From Desulfobacterales bacterium (GTDB lineage Bacteria; Desulfobacterota; Desulfobacteria; Desulfobacterales; JAFDDL01), in contig JAVEYW010000008.1 of NCBI GenBank assembly GCA_034003325.1, positions 62,001 to 126,000 of the forward strand: a stretch of DNA of 64,000 nt, written 5' to 3'. Shown one piece after another: positions 50,478 through 59,392 of the stretch (position 1 is the stretch's first letter; the number at the start of each line of letters is the position of its first letter). Below the pieces are notes generated by a model. It was given only the letters and a program-made list of their open reading frames with translations. It ran no database searches and was not told where the DNA came from. Both the position numbers and the translations under genes were made by a program.

Positions 50478-51140
50478 TTGCCGATAGCACGATTTGACCA
50501 ATTTTTAGAACGGTTATCCCAAGCTGCCGGCATCGGCTCTCAGACGGCGCTTGCGGATGTATTGGGGGTTAACCGTTCCGCTATCACGCAGGCACGAAAA
50601 AAAGATGCGATTCCATCCAAATGGCTGCTGCAGATTTACCGCACCTACGGGTTAAATCCGGATTGGCTTGAAAAAGGTGAGGGGCAAACCTTCATCGACT
50701 CGTCCCATTCACCGATCGGCCAGACCGAAGCGTTCAGGCAAATCCCAAAGGTCAAGGCCCGCCTGTGCGCGGGTGACGGATCATTTGAAGTCGAATCGGA
50801 GATAGACAGCTTTTTTTCTTTCCGGGCCGCTTGGTTGCAACGAAAAGGGACCGCGGCGCACATGGTGCTGATGGATGTTTTCGGCAACAGCATGGAACCG
50901 GAAATAAGAGACGGCGATACGGTGCTGATCGATAAATCTCAGAAGGACATTCTGGCGGGGGCCATCTACGCCGTCGGCATTGAAGACACGATTATGGTTA
51001 AACGCCTCGAAAAACACCCGCAAGCGCTGGTGTTAATCAGCGACAATACATCTTACGCCCCGATTCACCTGAAAAAGGAAGATATGAATACCGTCCGGAT
51101 TATTGGGAAGGTCGTCTGGATCTGTCGCGAATTATGTTGA
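50478..51140 (+). CDS. CI/LexA-type self-cleaving repressor (HTH + S24 peptidase)
   Basis: A 220-residue repressor. The start is TTG at 50478, with GGAG nine bases ahead. Residues 5-70 form the phage CI-type helix-turn-helix (ALADVLGVNRSAITQARKKDAIP region) ending in LNPDWLEKGEG. The S24 peptidase domain has the catalytic Ser138 (FGNSMEPEIRDGD) and Lys175 (IMVKRLE). An Ala98-Gly99 bond lies in RLCAGDG, at the usual self-cleavage position, so RecA-stimulated inactivation is plausible. No phage genes lie nearby, so it is a lone repressor, possibly controlling DNA-damage or prophage-derived functions. Its own promoter carries a matching palindrome. Confidence 0.9.
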   Translation: MPIARFDQFLERLSQAAGIGSQTALADVLGVNRSAITQARKKDAIPSKWLLQIYRTYGLNPDWLEKGEGQTFIDSSHSPIGQTEAFRQIPKVKARLCAGDGSFEVESEIDSFFSFRAAWLQRKGTAAHMVLMDVFGNSMEPEIRDGDTVLIDKSQKDILAGAIYAVGIEDTIMVKRLEKHPQALVLISDNTSYAPIHLKKEDMNTVRIIGKVVWICRELC

Positions 51141-51183
51141 TTACCAGCGGCCATTTTTCGAGCCGCTTTTTTTAGGTCCAAAT

Positions 51184-51199
51184 GTTTATAAATATAAAC
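51184..51199. promoter_or_regulatory. Second GTTTATA/TATAAAC palindrome downstream of the repressor
   Basis: GTTTATA, two bases, TATAAAC. The arms equal those of the operator at 50407-50429 but in the opposite order. It lies 44 bases after the repressor stop and about 170 bases before the small frame at 51367, so the repressor may also control that transcript. Confidence 0.45.
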
Positions 51200-51366
51200 T
51201 TTCGTTTTTTATTATCAACAACCCTGATGCCAAAACGCTTCAGTTTGGCCTGGGCCATGTGAGTCAGCAAGCCAACCGGCAAAAGGCATTGCCTATTTTA
51301 AGGATTATAACCGGCACGATGTATAGCGGCTTAAAACATAGAAACATGGAAGGGAGGAACCAACTC

Positions 51367-51462
51367 ATGCTGGCACATATCATGAAAAGCGCTTACGACT
51401 GCTTGTGGATGGCAACAACGGTAATCTTCAGCATGGTGTTAACCTGCGTGTTGGGCGGATAA
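51367..51462 (+). CDS. Possible 31-residue membrane peptide
   Basis: ATG at 51367 is preceded by GGGAGGAAC at good distance, and the frame ends at 51462. The peptide (MLAHIMKSAYDCLWMATTVIF, then 10 more residues) has one hydrophobic helix over about residues 13-31. Small hydrophobic peptides of this size occur as stress-induced membrane proteins or toxins. It lies downstream of the CI-like repressor and of a palindrome resembling its operator. Unknown family; the ribosome site and position are the main evidence. Confidence 0.4.
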   Translation: MLAHIMKSAYDCLWMATTVIFSMVLTCVLGG

Positions 51463-51473
51463 ATTGGCGCGGC

Positions 51474-53357
51474 TTATCTTTCCCGCTGCACCAACGGCTC
51501 CGCCAGATCATTTAATAGATATTGCGAGCCTCGACCATGCGGACCAACGGCGCCGTAAAACGATGCCGGGGCCCAACCGTAGGTGTTCCAGGTGCGCGTG
51601 ACAATCAATTCGTCCTTGGCCCGGGTGATGGCCACATACAGGATTCTTCTTTCCTCTTCCATCTGATCTTCGGAGCCAAGGCTGCGCAAATGCGGATACA
51701 TGCCGGGCTCAACGCGTATGAGATAGCATACCGGCGCTTGCGTCCCTTTGGCGCTGTGAACCGTCGTCAAAGTGACCACATCCTCTTGTCCCTTCCTTTG
51801 GGCTGAAGAAACGGAAATGGGATCCAGGGTGTAAATTTCCAGAAAAGCCGAAAGGCTGCGATGCTCACCGGAGAGCCGCACGAGAAGATCCAAATCGCGG
51901 CGTCGGATACGCCAGTTCTCATAACGGGTTTCCAGCATCGGGCTTAAGAATTCCACTGCTGCCTTCATGGCCGCCGCCGGCTCGCTCAACTGCTCAGCTA
52001 CCTGGCGAGGGCCGTTAATAATGTTTTCCCTGTTTTTCAGCTTGACCGCGAGAAAGGTCATGGCCTCGAAAAAAGTCTCTCTTTGATTCATGCCATGAAT
52101 CAGCTTAGCCGCCGTTGCGTCGCCGATTCGTGGCCAAAGCGTCAAATATCGAGCCCAAGCCAGCTCATCGCGGTGATTGGCAGCGGCCCGAACCATGCTC
52201 AGCAAATCCTTAACATGGGCCGTCTGCAAGAGACTGGTACCACCGATAAACTGGTACGGAATCTCCTCCTCGACCATATACGACTCCACGGCCCTGGCGC
52301 CGTAACCGGTCCGGGTAATAATCATTATATCGCGCCAGGCTGTCCCGTTTTCATGGCGTCGCCGCAAGTCATCAACAACCCACCTCGCTTCTTCTATATC
52401 CGAAGAAAAATCCATCAGCACCGGCGTGCTCTTCTCTTTTCTGACAGCGGTCAACCTTTTGCCGTATTGAACCGGGGATTGTTTCAACAGCCAATTAGAC
52501 AGCTCAAGGATTCCCTGCGTGGATCGGTAATTTTCTTCCAGCCGGAGAACAACCGAATTGGGCACCCGAGAAGTAAAAGAATGAACATTTCTGAAATCGG
52601 CGCCGCGAAACGCATAAATACTTTGCGCGTCGTCACCGACACAAAACAGTTTCGCCGGATCCCGCAACCCCTGAAGTACTTCCCACTGCAACGGATTGGT
52701 ATCCTGCATCTCATCGACAAGAATATGATCATATAATCCGCGCAAGTGTGCACCGATGTCCGGATCATGTAATCGCTCCACAAACCGAAAAAGAATATCA
52801 TCGTAGTCAAGATACCCGTTTTGACGTTTTCGTTCATCGTAGCGGCTGAAAATCCGGATGACCTTTTCAGCCGTTTGCGCATCATAATTCGTGTACTGGT
52901 CCAGATACTCCCCCATTGGCCGAAGCGTGTTTCTGGCATAGGAGCATTGATTGAGCAACTCGGATGCGCGTGGGAAAGGTCCAGTTTTGTCTTTTATCTC
53001 GCTTCGAATTAATCTGAGAAGCTGAAGCTGATCATCCCGGTCAATAACCGTAGTCGAATCCAGCTGAAAGGCCGAAGGCATTCGCCGCATACTGTAGAGA
53101 CAAAAATGATGAAAGGTTCCCGCCAATATTCTTGCCGAATGGGCGCCGACCATTTGATTCAACCGATCCACCATCTCCCTGGCCGCGCGGCGCGTGAATG
53201 AAAGCAATAAAATACGTTCCGGCTTCACCCCGCGCTTTACAAGGTGCGCGGCCCGGGCAATAATAGTGCGCGTCTTTCCGGTACCGGCGCCGGCCAACAC
53301 CAATACATGCCCGTTTTCGTATTCAACAGCCGCTTGTTGCTGGCGGTTCAACTCCAT
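51474..53357 (-). CDS. UvrD/Rep-type superfamily 1 DNA helicase
   Basis: A 627-residue helicase. AGGTG precedes the ATG. Motif I is LAGAGTGKTRT, motif Ia LLLSFTRRAAREM, motif II VDEMQDTNPLQW, motif III FCVGDDAQSIYAFRGA, motif IV RLEENYRST, motif V VTLTTVHSAKGTQ and motif VI RRILYVAITRAKDEL. All are complete. It unwinds DNA 3' to 5' using ATP, in repair or replication restart. It is shorter than UvrD and PcrA (about 720), lacking the C-terminal polymerase-binding tail. The next gene upstream on the strand encodes an orphan recombinase-type HTH protein. Confidence 0.92.
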   Translation of the reverse strand: MELNRQQQAAVEYENGHVLVLAGAGTGKTRTIIARAAHLVKRGVKPERILLLSFTRRAAREMVDRLNQMVGAHSARILAGTFHHFCLYSMRRMPSAFQLDSTTVIDRDDQLQLLRLIRSEIKDKTGPFPRASELLNQCSYARNTLRPMGEYLDQYTNYDAQTAEKVIRIFSRYDERKRQNGYLDYDDILFRFVERLHDPDIGAHLRGLYDHILVDEMQDTNPLQWEVLQGLRDPAKLFCVGDDAQSIYAFRGADFRNVHSFTSRVPNSVVLRLEENYRSTQGILELSNWLLKQSPVQYGKRLTAVRKEKSTPVLMDFSSDIEEARWVVDDLRRRHENGTAWRDIMIITRTGYGARAVESYMVEEEIPYQFIGGTSLLQTAHVKDLLSMVRAAANHRDELAWARYLTLWPRIGDATAAKLIHGMNQRETFFEAMTFLAVKLKNRENIINGPRQVAEQLSEPAAAMKAAVEFLSPMLETRYENWRIRRRDLDLLVRLSGEHRSLSAFLEIYTLDPISVSSAQRKGQEDVVTLTTVHSAKGTQAPVCYLIRVEPGMYPHLRSLGSEDQMEEERRILYVAITRAKDELIVTRTWNTYGWAPASFYGAVGPHGRGSQYLLNDLAEPLVQRER

Positions 53358-53650
53358 AATCTAACACCTGATTCGATCAAAAGACGCATGTCTTCACCCC
53401 TTGGCACGCAGACCGTTACTACTATCCCGCTGCCCGATGAAACCGATTTCAGTTTGATATCATGGCAACGCATCAAGGTGATACTTGTATAAAAGGATAC
53501 GGATGAAATATTGCGTGTTTCCGTGACTCGTGTGCAGCCTTTCGAAGGGGAGAGTGGAATTGCTCAAAAGGACATGGCGCATTCGATGGTAGCGGCTGCT
53601 TATCAATAGCATAACACTTTGATTCTAAACCGATATCTTTCAGGACAAGT
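53358..53650. other. Intergenic stretch, nothing recognised
   Basis: 293 bases between the helicase gene and the HTH protein gene (both minus). I see no coding frame with a ribosome site, no strong promoter and no terminator. Confidence 0.35.
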
Positions 53651-54232
53651 TTAGACGCCTCGATTGCAAACCTTATGAACCGTCTGCGCGTGCCAAGCGC
53701 CTTTTCCGGAAAATGTAGGAACATGTTCATCTTCCAGGCGTTGGGCAATCTCTTTATAGGTCATGCCGTCTTCACGCAGCCTGAGAATCGATTCAACCAC
53801 TTCATCACGATCAATCATGGCCGGAGAAGCCGGTTGCGCGCTTTTATGAACCTCGCTTTGCCCTTGGCTATCTGCAGTGAACGGGCCTGAAAAAGGGACA
53901 TCATCTCCAGCGCCTTCAACCAGATTTTGTAATAAAACAGCGATCGTTTCGAAAATCTCAACCTGACGTACCTGGGCTTCTACGGTGCGTTCGACAACTT
54001 CGATCACCTTTCTCTGGCCTTCTTCGATACCGGTGAGCAGCGCCTTGATTCCCGGCATCAGGTCCACCATCAGGTCCTCAAATTCGCTTTTTTTCTGAAA
54101 TGGCCGACGCTGTTGATCCCGAGCGCCACGACGCTCCGGCCCACGGTATTGGGGATTGTTGTATTGTGGTTTGTTTCGTTTTTCGTAATTACGTTCCGTG
54201 TTTTTTCGCAAATTATGCAGAAAATCGTCCAT
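53651..54232 (-). CDS. Orphan protein with recombinase-type helix-turn-helix C terminus
   Basis: A 193-residue protein. ATG at 54232 follows AAGGAGG, an excellent ribosome site; the upstream frame is unsupported. The N terminus is basic and rich in Arg, Asn and Gln (RNYEKRNKPQYNNPQYRGPERRG), then a helical part with an amphipathic stretch (about 60-115). Residues 145-193 match the winged-helix 'recombinase' DNA-binding segment of large serine recombinases (ILRLREDGMTYKEIAQRLEDE, then PTFSGKGAWHAQTVHKV). The serine catalytic domain is missing. It may bind DNA as a regulator or architectural protein. It follows the TIGR02757 gene by 153 bases. Confidence 0.8.
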   Translation of the reverse strand: MDDFLHNLRKNTERNYEKRNKPQYNNPQYRGPERRGARDQQRRPFQKKSEFEDLMVDLMPGIKALLTGIEEGQRKVIEVVERTVEAQVRQVEIFETIAVLLQNLVEGAGDDVPFSGPFTADSQGQSEVHKSAQPASPAMIDRDEVVESILRLREDGMTYKEIAQRLEDEHVPTFSGKGAWHAQTVHKVCNRGV

Positions 54233-54385
54233 AAAGGACCTCCTTGTTTTGGTTTTTCCCCGATTAAATCCAGCTCCCCGGGCATCGGCGATAGAAACCA
54301 TCTGCATGTGCGCCGCCGCCGGTAAAAGAAAAAGAGTTCAGGTTAAACCACTTCATTGTAACTGTCAAAGGAAAGATTTGATTTT

Positions 54386-55154
54386 TCACCTTTCCAACCA
54401 TTGTGTTTTGCCCCAGACACCCAGCCGCGTCAGTACAAAATCATAGCGTACGGGATCCTCGGGCACCATGGCTTTAAAGCCGTTCGTAATTTCCAGCGCT
54501 GTTTTCATATCCCCTTGTTTGCGTCCGGTAAACCCCAAATTCAACCCGACGCGGTGCATATGCGTGTCCAAAGGAATAATCAACCGGGACGGTGGTATTT
54601 GTCGCCATTCACCCGGATCCACGGCATCCCGGCGAACCATCCATCGTAAAAACAAATTCAGTCGTTTGCACGCACTGCCACGCTCCGGTTGCGGCAGCAA
54701 GTGCCCGGGCGACGACGGCGCAGCCTCCATCACAACGCTCACAAAATGCGACAGCGCCGGTAAAATCGTTTCGTCCGTTTCGCTATATCCGGATAGAAAA
54801 GCCGCCTGAAGCGAACCGTATCGATTTATAACACCACCCGCTCCCACCAGTAGTGCCGATATTTCTTCACCTGTTGCGAAGCGATGGGAAAAGCCCGCAA
54901 ACATTTCTTGAAAAGAAGCCCATGAAGACTGTAATAAAAACTGATGTGGCGAAGTGCCCATTACCCGAAGAACGCGGGAAACGCTGTTTAGGATTTGGGT
55001 CACTCTGCCGTAAGCCAGCGCCGACGCTAAAAAACCGACAATTTCCCGATCCTCGGAAGAACTGAAAGCATACAAGAACTCAATAGGGTCCGGATGAACA
55101 TATTTGGGATGATTATAACTTTCGTACAGGCAGTCTAGTTTTTTTTAAGTCCAT
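54386..55154 (-). pseudogene. TIGR02757 (DUF2400) family protein with apparent frameshift in a poly-A tract
   Basis: The family core is in the frame ending at 54386: EDREIVGFLASALAYGRV, then PPSRLIIPLDTHMHRVG and VPEDPVRYDFVLTRLGV. That frame continues upstream of its first legal start (TTG at 55075) with the conserved family N terminus LDCLYESYNHPKYVHPDP, but hits TAA at 55147. An ATG at 55154 opens a different frame (MDLKK...) that stops at 55113. The two join perfectly if the run of eight A residues (minus strand, 55146-55139) is read as seven, giving about 255 residues. Polymerase or ribosome slippage on the A8 tract, a sequencing error, or a real inactivating insertion would all fit. Function of the family is unknown; a DNA/RNA glycosylase-like helical fold is often suggested. 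Confidence 0.75.
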
Positions 55155-55219
55155 GTTTATCTTATATCGACCTGAAAAGCACAAAGCAACCTTGAAAAAG
55201 AATGGTATTGAAAAAGCCC

Positions 55220-57679
55220 TCACAATTTTTTTGTTGTCCATACCCTCAGCCGCCGGCCATTGGTGGAAAAACATACCGCACCGCATGTCGCCGTACCGTA
55301 GAGCCGTTCGCATACCGCACGATAGCGCACCAACGCCTCCGGATGCGGCAATGGCCGCCAGGTTCGCGATGCAGCTGAAAAAACGACCACCCGTGGTTGT
55401 ACCTTTTTCAAGAAGGCTTCTGTGCCGGAAGACCGGCTTCCATGGTGAGGAGCGATCAGCACGTCGCTTTTAAGGGTATCGCCGGCATTGTTCACAAGCT
55501 CCCCTTCGGCTGCTCGTTCTATATCGCCCGGAAACAAAAACGCATGCGCACCCAATCGCACCTGTACCACCAACGAATTATTATTGGTGGTTCGCCAGGC
55601 AGCCCTTGACCGGGTGCCCATATAGTCAGCCGGGGGATAAAGATACTTAATTAGAACCTCGTCCATTTTTTCGATACGCGGCGAAGTCCGAAAATCGGTT
55701 GCCAAAATTTGTTTTTCCGCGATGATCCGCTTCAAATGATCATATGCTTTTGTATCGACGGACTCATTATTGCTCATGAGTCGCTTGACACGAAAATTTT
55801 CGGCAATATACAGCAGTCCGTTCAAATGGTCGCTGTCGGGGTGAGAGAGAACGATATCTTCCACCGTTCGAATTTTTTTCCGCAGCAACAACGGGGCGAT
55901 AATATTTTTCCCGACATCAAAGACGTCATTATCGGCAAAGCCGCCACCGTCAATTAACAAAACCCTTCCACTCGGCAATTCCAATAAGTTCGCCGTACCC
56001 TGTCCGACATCCAGCACGGTTACGCGCAGATCATTTCGCCAAAAACGCTGGTAGCACCAGTATCCGATATCCGCCAAGAGGATCAGCGCACAAGCCGCTA
56101 TCCCCACTCGAAGAATATCCAATCGTCTGTGCGCTTCGGCCATCCGCCCATTTTGCCGAAGGAAAACAGATATCAGTAACCCTATCGTGACATAGTAGCC
56201 ACAAACTTCCAGCGGCGAAGGCACGATCGTCATGACGGCAGCAAAGGGCCACGCCGCCATTTTTTCCAGGATTACCAACAAGGCGGACACCAATTGATCC
56301 GCAGGCCACAAAAGCCACGCTGCAACCACCTGACTCATGAGAAGCATGCATACGGCAAAGAGCGCTAACGGCAAAACCACGAATCCGATCAACGGCACAA
56401 AAACCAGATTTGAAACCACCCCGATCATTGAAACCTGTTGAAAATACATCATAACCAGGGGCAACGTGCCCAAATTCGCGGCTATCGACACAAAAAAAAG
56501 CATTAGAAGTTTTCGCTGCATCACAGCCCACAAGGATAGGCCCGCGGAGGCAATTACCCTTTTAACCGCATGAAGGCATAAAATGGTCGCCCCGGTCGCG
56601 GCAAATGAAAGCTGAAAAGAAACGGCTATCAATGTGGGTGGATCTATCAGAAGAATAACGATGGCGGCAGCCGCTATAGTGTTAAGCAGATCTTGCGCAC
56701 GCCCGATACAAACGGATAAAAAAAACAGGGTGATCATGCAAACCGCTCGTTGAGTCGAAGGTGACATACCGGCCAAAAGCCCATATCCCCATACGGCCAT
56801 AAGGGCCATTACTACCGCGCCGCGCTTGGTCCATCCCCGCCAAAGTAAATACGGAATAAAAGAGAGCACCCGGCCAACCAGAAAAAAAACGACCATACCG
56901 ATGATGCCGATGTGAAGCCCTGAAATTGCGAATAAATGCGCGATTCCGGCCCGTTCGAAGGCACGCCGGGAATCTGATGAGAGATCGCCTCTCTCACCCA
57001 ATAAAAGCGTCTTGAAAATTCCCAAATTTTTCTCGGCGGCATGTTGCGATAAAAATATCCGCATCTCGCGGCGAACTTCGCGAATCATTCTCGGAAAACC
57101 GGTGCCGTCCTCTCTTTGCAGAATCCCGATCGTACCAGCTCGCGCGTAGACAGAAGCCCAAATCCGTTGCGCCGCCATGAATCGTTTATAATCAAACCCG
57201 CCGGGGTTGTTGAAATTCTGTAACGGCCGAATATGACCTTTCAGCCGTATCGTATCGCCGATCATCAGCGCCGGTCCGTCATCGGCGAGCGTGACGCGCA
57301 ATTTGCCACTCACCCGGGTTCGGGTATTCCCCTTATCCAAAAATTGAACGCTGAGATTAAATTTTACGCGATGATGGTTGATTTCAGGCAAGGTGTCAAT
57401 TCGCCCCACAATGGCATAAACCCCCTTGTTCGAAAAACAGGAAATATGATCAGGCGCAAATCTTGGCGCAGCCCAAGGTTGAATAAGAAGATACCCGAGG
57501 CAAAGAAAAACAAGGGCAGGGATAAAAAAAACCGACCGCCTCAAGAAAAAACAAATCAGCCAGCCGGCAAAACAGACCGCGACTGCGCCGGATACCCACT
57601 GCCGGTGGTCCGGCCAGGCATATCCCAGGGCGATACCACATATCAATGCGCACGCCGGTATCAGCAAGGGGCGGTTCAT
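55220..57679 (-). CDS. comEC: ComEC/Rec2 DNA internalisation channel with MBL nuclease domain
   Basis: An 819-residue membrane protein. The ATG at 57679 is used, with a TTG at 57697 as alternative; neither has a good ribosome site. Parts in order: N-terminal membrane helices, an OB-fold/DUF4131 region (about 70-190), the competence domain with SGLHIGIIGMV and many helices (about 225-505), and a C-terminal metallo-beta-lactamase domain (VLDVGQGTANLLE, LIDGGG, SHPDSDHLNG, PHHGSRSSG). It imports single-stranded DNA across the inner membrane. With PilT, this suggests natural competence. It is 66 bases upstream of the TIGR02757 gene and downstream of murA. Confidence 0.9.
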   Translation of the reverse strand: MNRPLLIPACALICGIALGYAWPDHRQWVSGAVAVCFAGWLICFFLRRSVFFIPALVFLCLGYLLIQPWAAPRFAPDHISCFSNKGVYAIVGRIDTLPEINHHRVKFNLSVQFLDKGNTRTRVSGKLRVTLADDGPALMIGDTIRLKGHIRPLQNFNNPGGFDYKRFMAAQRIWASVYARAGTIGILQREDGTGFPRMIREVRREMRIFLSQHAAEKNLGIFKTLLLGERGDLSSDSRRAFERAGIAHLFAISGLHIGIIGMVVFFLVGRVLSFIPYLLWRGWTKRGAVVMALMAVWGYGLLAGMSPSTQRAVCMITLFFLSVCIGRAQDLLNTIAAAAIVILLIDPPTLIAVSFQLSFAATGATILCLHAVKRVIASAGLSLWAVMQRKLLMLFFVSIAANLGTLPLVMMYFQQVSMIGVVSNLVFVPLIGFVVLPLALFAVCMLLMSQVVAAWLLWPADQLVSALLVILEKMAAWPFAAVMTIVPSPLEVCGYYVTIGLLISVFLRQNGRMAEAHRRLDILRVGIAACALILLADIGYWCYQRFWRNDLRVTVLDVGQGTANLLELPSGRVLLIDGGGFADNDVFDVGKNIIAPLLLRKKIRTVEDIVLSHPDSDHLNGLLYIAENFRVKRLMSNNESVDTKAYDHLKRIIAEKQILATDFRTSPRIEKMDEVLIKYLYPPADYMGTRSRAAWRTTNNNSLVVQVRLGAHAFLFPGDIERAAEGELVNNAGDTLKSDVLIAPHHGSRSSGTEAFLKKVQPRVVVFSAASRTWRPLPHPEALVRYRAVCERLYGTATCGAVCFSTNGRRLRVWTTKKL

Positions 57680-57816
57680 TAACGTTGCAATCGTCAAAAT
57701 ATGGCGATGACACAGCCATTGGGGTTGGATTTAAGTCGTGTCCACCGGCCCGGATATCTTTTTTTGTATTTCTTCCCGCTATGGTCCGGAAGTTAGCTTT
57801 TTAATGAGGTGCTCAA

Positions 57817-59079
57817 TCAAAGGGGCATTTTTTCACGCTGAATGTCGGCGCCGAGACGAGCAAATTTTTTCTCGATCGACTCATACCCGCGATCCAGATG
57901 ATACACGCGGTGCACTTCGGTGGTTCCCCGGGCCGCCAGTCCTGCCAGAATCAGGCAGGCGCTGGCCCGAAGATCCGAGGCCATGACCGGCGCACCGGAA
58001 AGATACGCCGCACCCCGCACCATGGCGGCATTGCCGGACACTTGAATGTCGGCGCCCATGCGCCTTAATTCACTGACATGAATAAACCGGTTTTCGAAAA
58101 TGGTTTCCGAAATCAGGCTCAGTCCGGAGGCCACGGCCATCAACACCATGAACTGCGCCTGCATATCCGTGGGAAAGCCCGGATAGGGCAATGTTTTGAC
58201 ATCCACGCTGGCGATCGTATCGCCGCCCCGCACGCGTATACAATCACCGTGGATAGTCACTTCAGAACCGGTAAGACGCAATTTATGAATCACCGCTTCC
58301 ATATGGCTCGGCTCACACTTCTGCAAGGTGATATCTCCCTTTGTCAAAGCGGCCGCCACCATAAATGTTCCCGCCTCAATGCGATCCGGAATGATAGGCA
58401 TATCCGAAACAGGCTTCAGCCGGGGCACCCCGCAAATGCTAATAACCGGAGTGCCGGCACCTTGAACATTTGCACCCATTCTATTCAGAACATCGGCCAA
58501 GGCCGTTATTTCAGGCTCTCTTGCCGCATTTCGCAAAATGGTGACCCCTTCTGCCAGGGTCGCGGCCATCATCAGGTTTTCGGTGCCGGTAACAGTGGCA
58601 ATATCAAAATAGATTTCCGCACCCCGAAGTCTTTCAGCGCGAGCTTCCACATATCCATGCTGCAAATCGATCTCGGCCCCCAGCCGTTCCAACCCTTTTA
58701 AATGCAGATTGATGGGCCGGGCACCAATGGCACATCCGCCGGGCAACGATACCCTGGCCTTTTTAAGCCGTGCCAGCAAGGGTCCCAGGACCAGAATCGA
58801 GGCCCGCATTTTTCTGACCAGTTCATACGCCGCTTCATGGCAGCACAACCCGCCGGCGTTGATACGAACCGTATCGCCGTCGGTTTGAGTTTTGGCGCCG
58901 AGTTTTTCCAAAAGCTGCTTGATGCTGTCGATATCCCGAAGCGCCGGCACGTTGGTATAGGAATTCCACCCATCCACCAGCAGCGAGGAAGCAAGAATCG
59001 GTAAGGCGGCGTTCTTTGCGCCGCCGATAACCACCTCTCCCTGCAAGCGGCGACCGCCTTTAATGACAATTTTATCCAT
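57817..59079 (-). CDS. murA: UDP-N-acetylglucosamine 1-carboxyvinyltransferase
   Basis: A 420-residue enzyme, full length for MurA. It starts [27 protein letters not shown], contains the catalytic loop [18 protein letters not shown] with Cys116, and ends [18 protein letters not shown], all as in the family. It transfers enolpyruvate from PEP to UDP-GlcNAc, the first committed step of peptidoglycan synthesis in the cytoplasm, and is the target of fosfomycin through this cysteine. It is followed on the same strand by comEC (137 bases), and the qrc operon ahead ends in a terminator. Confidence 0.96.
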   Translation of the reverse strand: MDKIVIKGGRRLQGEVVIGGAKNAALPILASSLLVDGWNSYTNVPALRDIDSIKQLLEKLGAKTQTDGDTVRINAGGLCCHEAAYELVRKMRASILVLGPLLARLKKARVSLPGGCAIGARPINLHLKGLERLGAEIDLQHGYVEARAERLRGAEIYFDIATVTGTENLMMAATLAEGVTILRNAAREPEITALADVLNRMGANVQGAGTPVISICGVPRLKPVSDMPIIPDRIEAGTFMVAAALTKGDITLQKCEPSHMEAVIHKLRLTGSEVTIHGDCIRVRGGDTIASVDVKTLPYPGFPTDMQAQFMVLMAVASGLSLISETIFENRFIHVSELRRMGADIQVSGNAAMVRGAAYLSGAPVMASDLRASACLILAGLAARGTTEVHRVYHLDRGYESIEKKFARLGADIQREKMPL

Positions 59080-59127
59080 TGAAATGACCGCGCCCCCAAT
59101 ATTGGGTAAAAAACCAGTTCCTTAAAT

Positions 59128-59161
59128 AAAAAGCGCTCCCCATAGCCCGCATGGGAAGCGC
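59128..59161 (-). terminator. Rho-independent terminator of the qrc operon
   Basis: On the minus strand GCGCTTCCCAT (59161-59151), a 7-base loop and ATGGGGAGCGC (59143-59133) form an 11-base stem with one G-T pair, followed by five T residues (59132-59128). It is 42 bases after the small protein gene that ends the operon and 49 bases before murA. Confidence 0.88.
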
Positions 59162-59202
59162 ATCTGTCCGCGCCTGTTTGAACACCATCATAGACGCCGC
59201 TC

Positions 59203-59367
59203 TCAGTGGTGATGGTGACCGCCGCCCCCGGCCTTGGCCGAATCAATGGCCGCTTTGACGATACAATAGGTCAACCCGATCCCGATAATGGAAAGCGCAT
59301 ACCACAAGCCGCCGTGAAACACCATATGACCCACATCCCAGATCCATTCAAATGAAAAGGGTAACAT
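59203..59367 (-). CDS. Small membrane protein with C-terminal histidine tail, end of qrc operon
   Basis: A 54-residue protein from ATG at 59367, preceded by AAGGAGG, to TGA at 59203. It has one transmembrane helix (about residues 18-40; GGLWYALSIIGIGLTYCIV) and ends in AKAGGGGHHHH. It begins 25 bases after the QrcD stop and before the operon terminator, so it is cotranscribed with qrcABCD. I recall small one-helix proteins next to qrcD in related bacteria, but none with a name. It may stabilise QrcD; the four histidines could bind a metal or simply be flexible. Confidence 0.75.
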   Translation of the reverse strand: MLPFSFEWIWDVGHMVFHGGLWYALSIIGIGLTYCIVKAAIDSAKAGGGGHHHH

Positions 59368-59392
59368 CGTTTAAACCTCCTTCAACCGGCTT

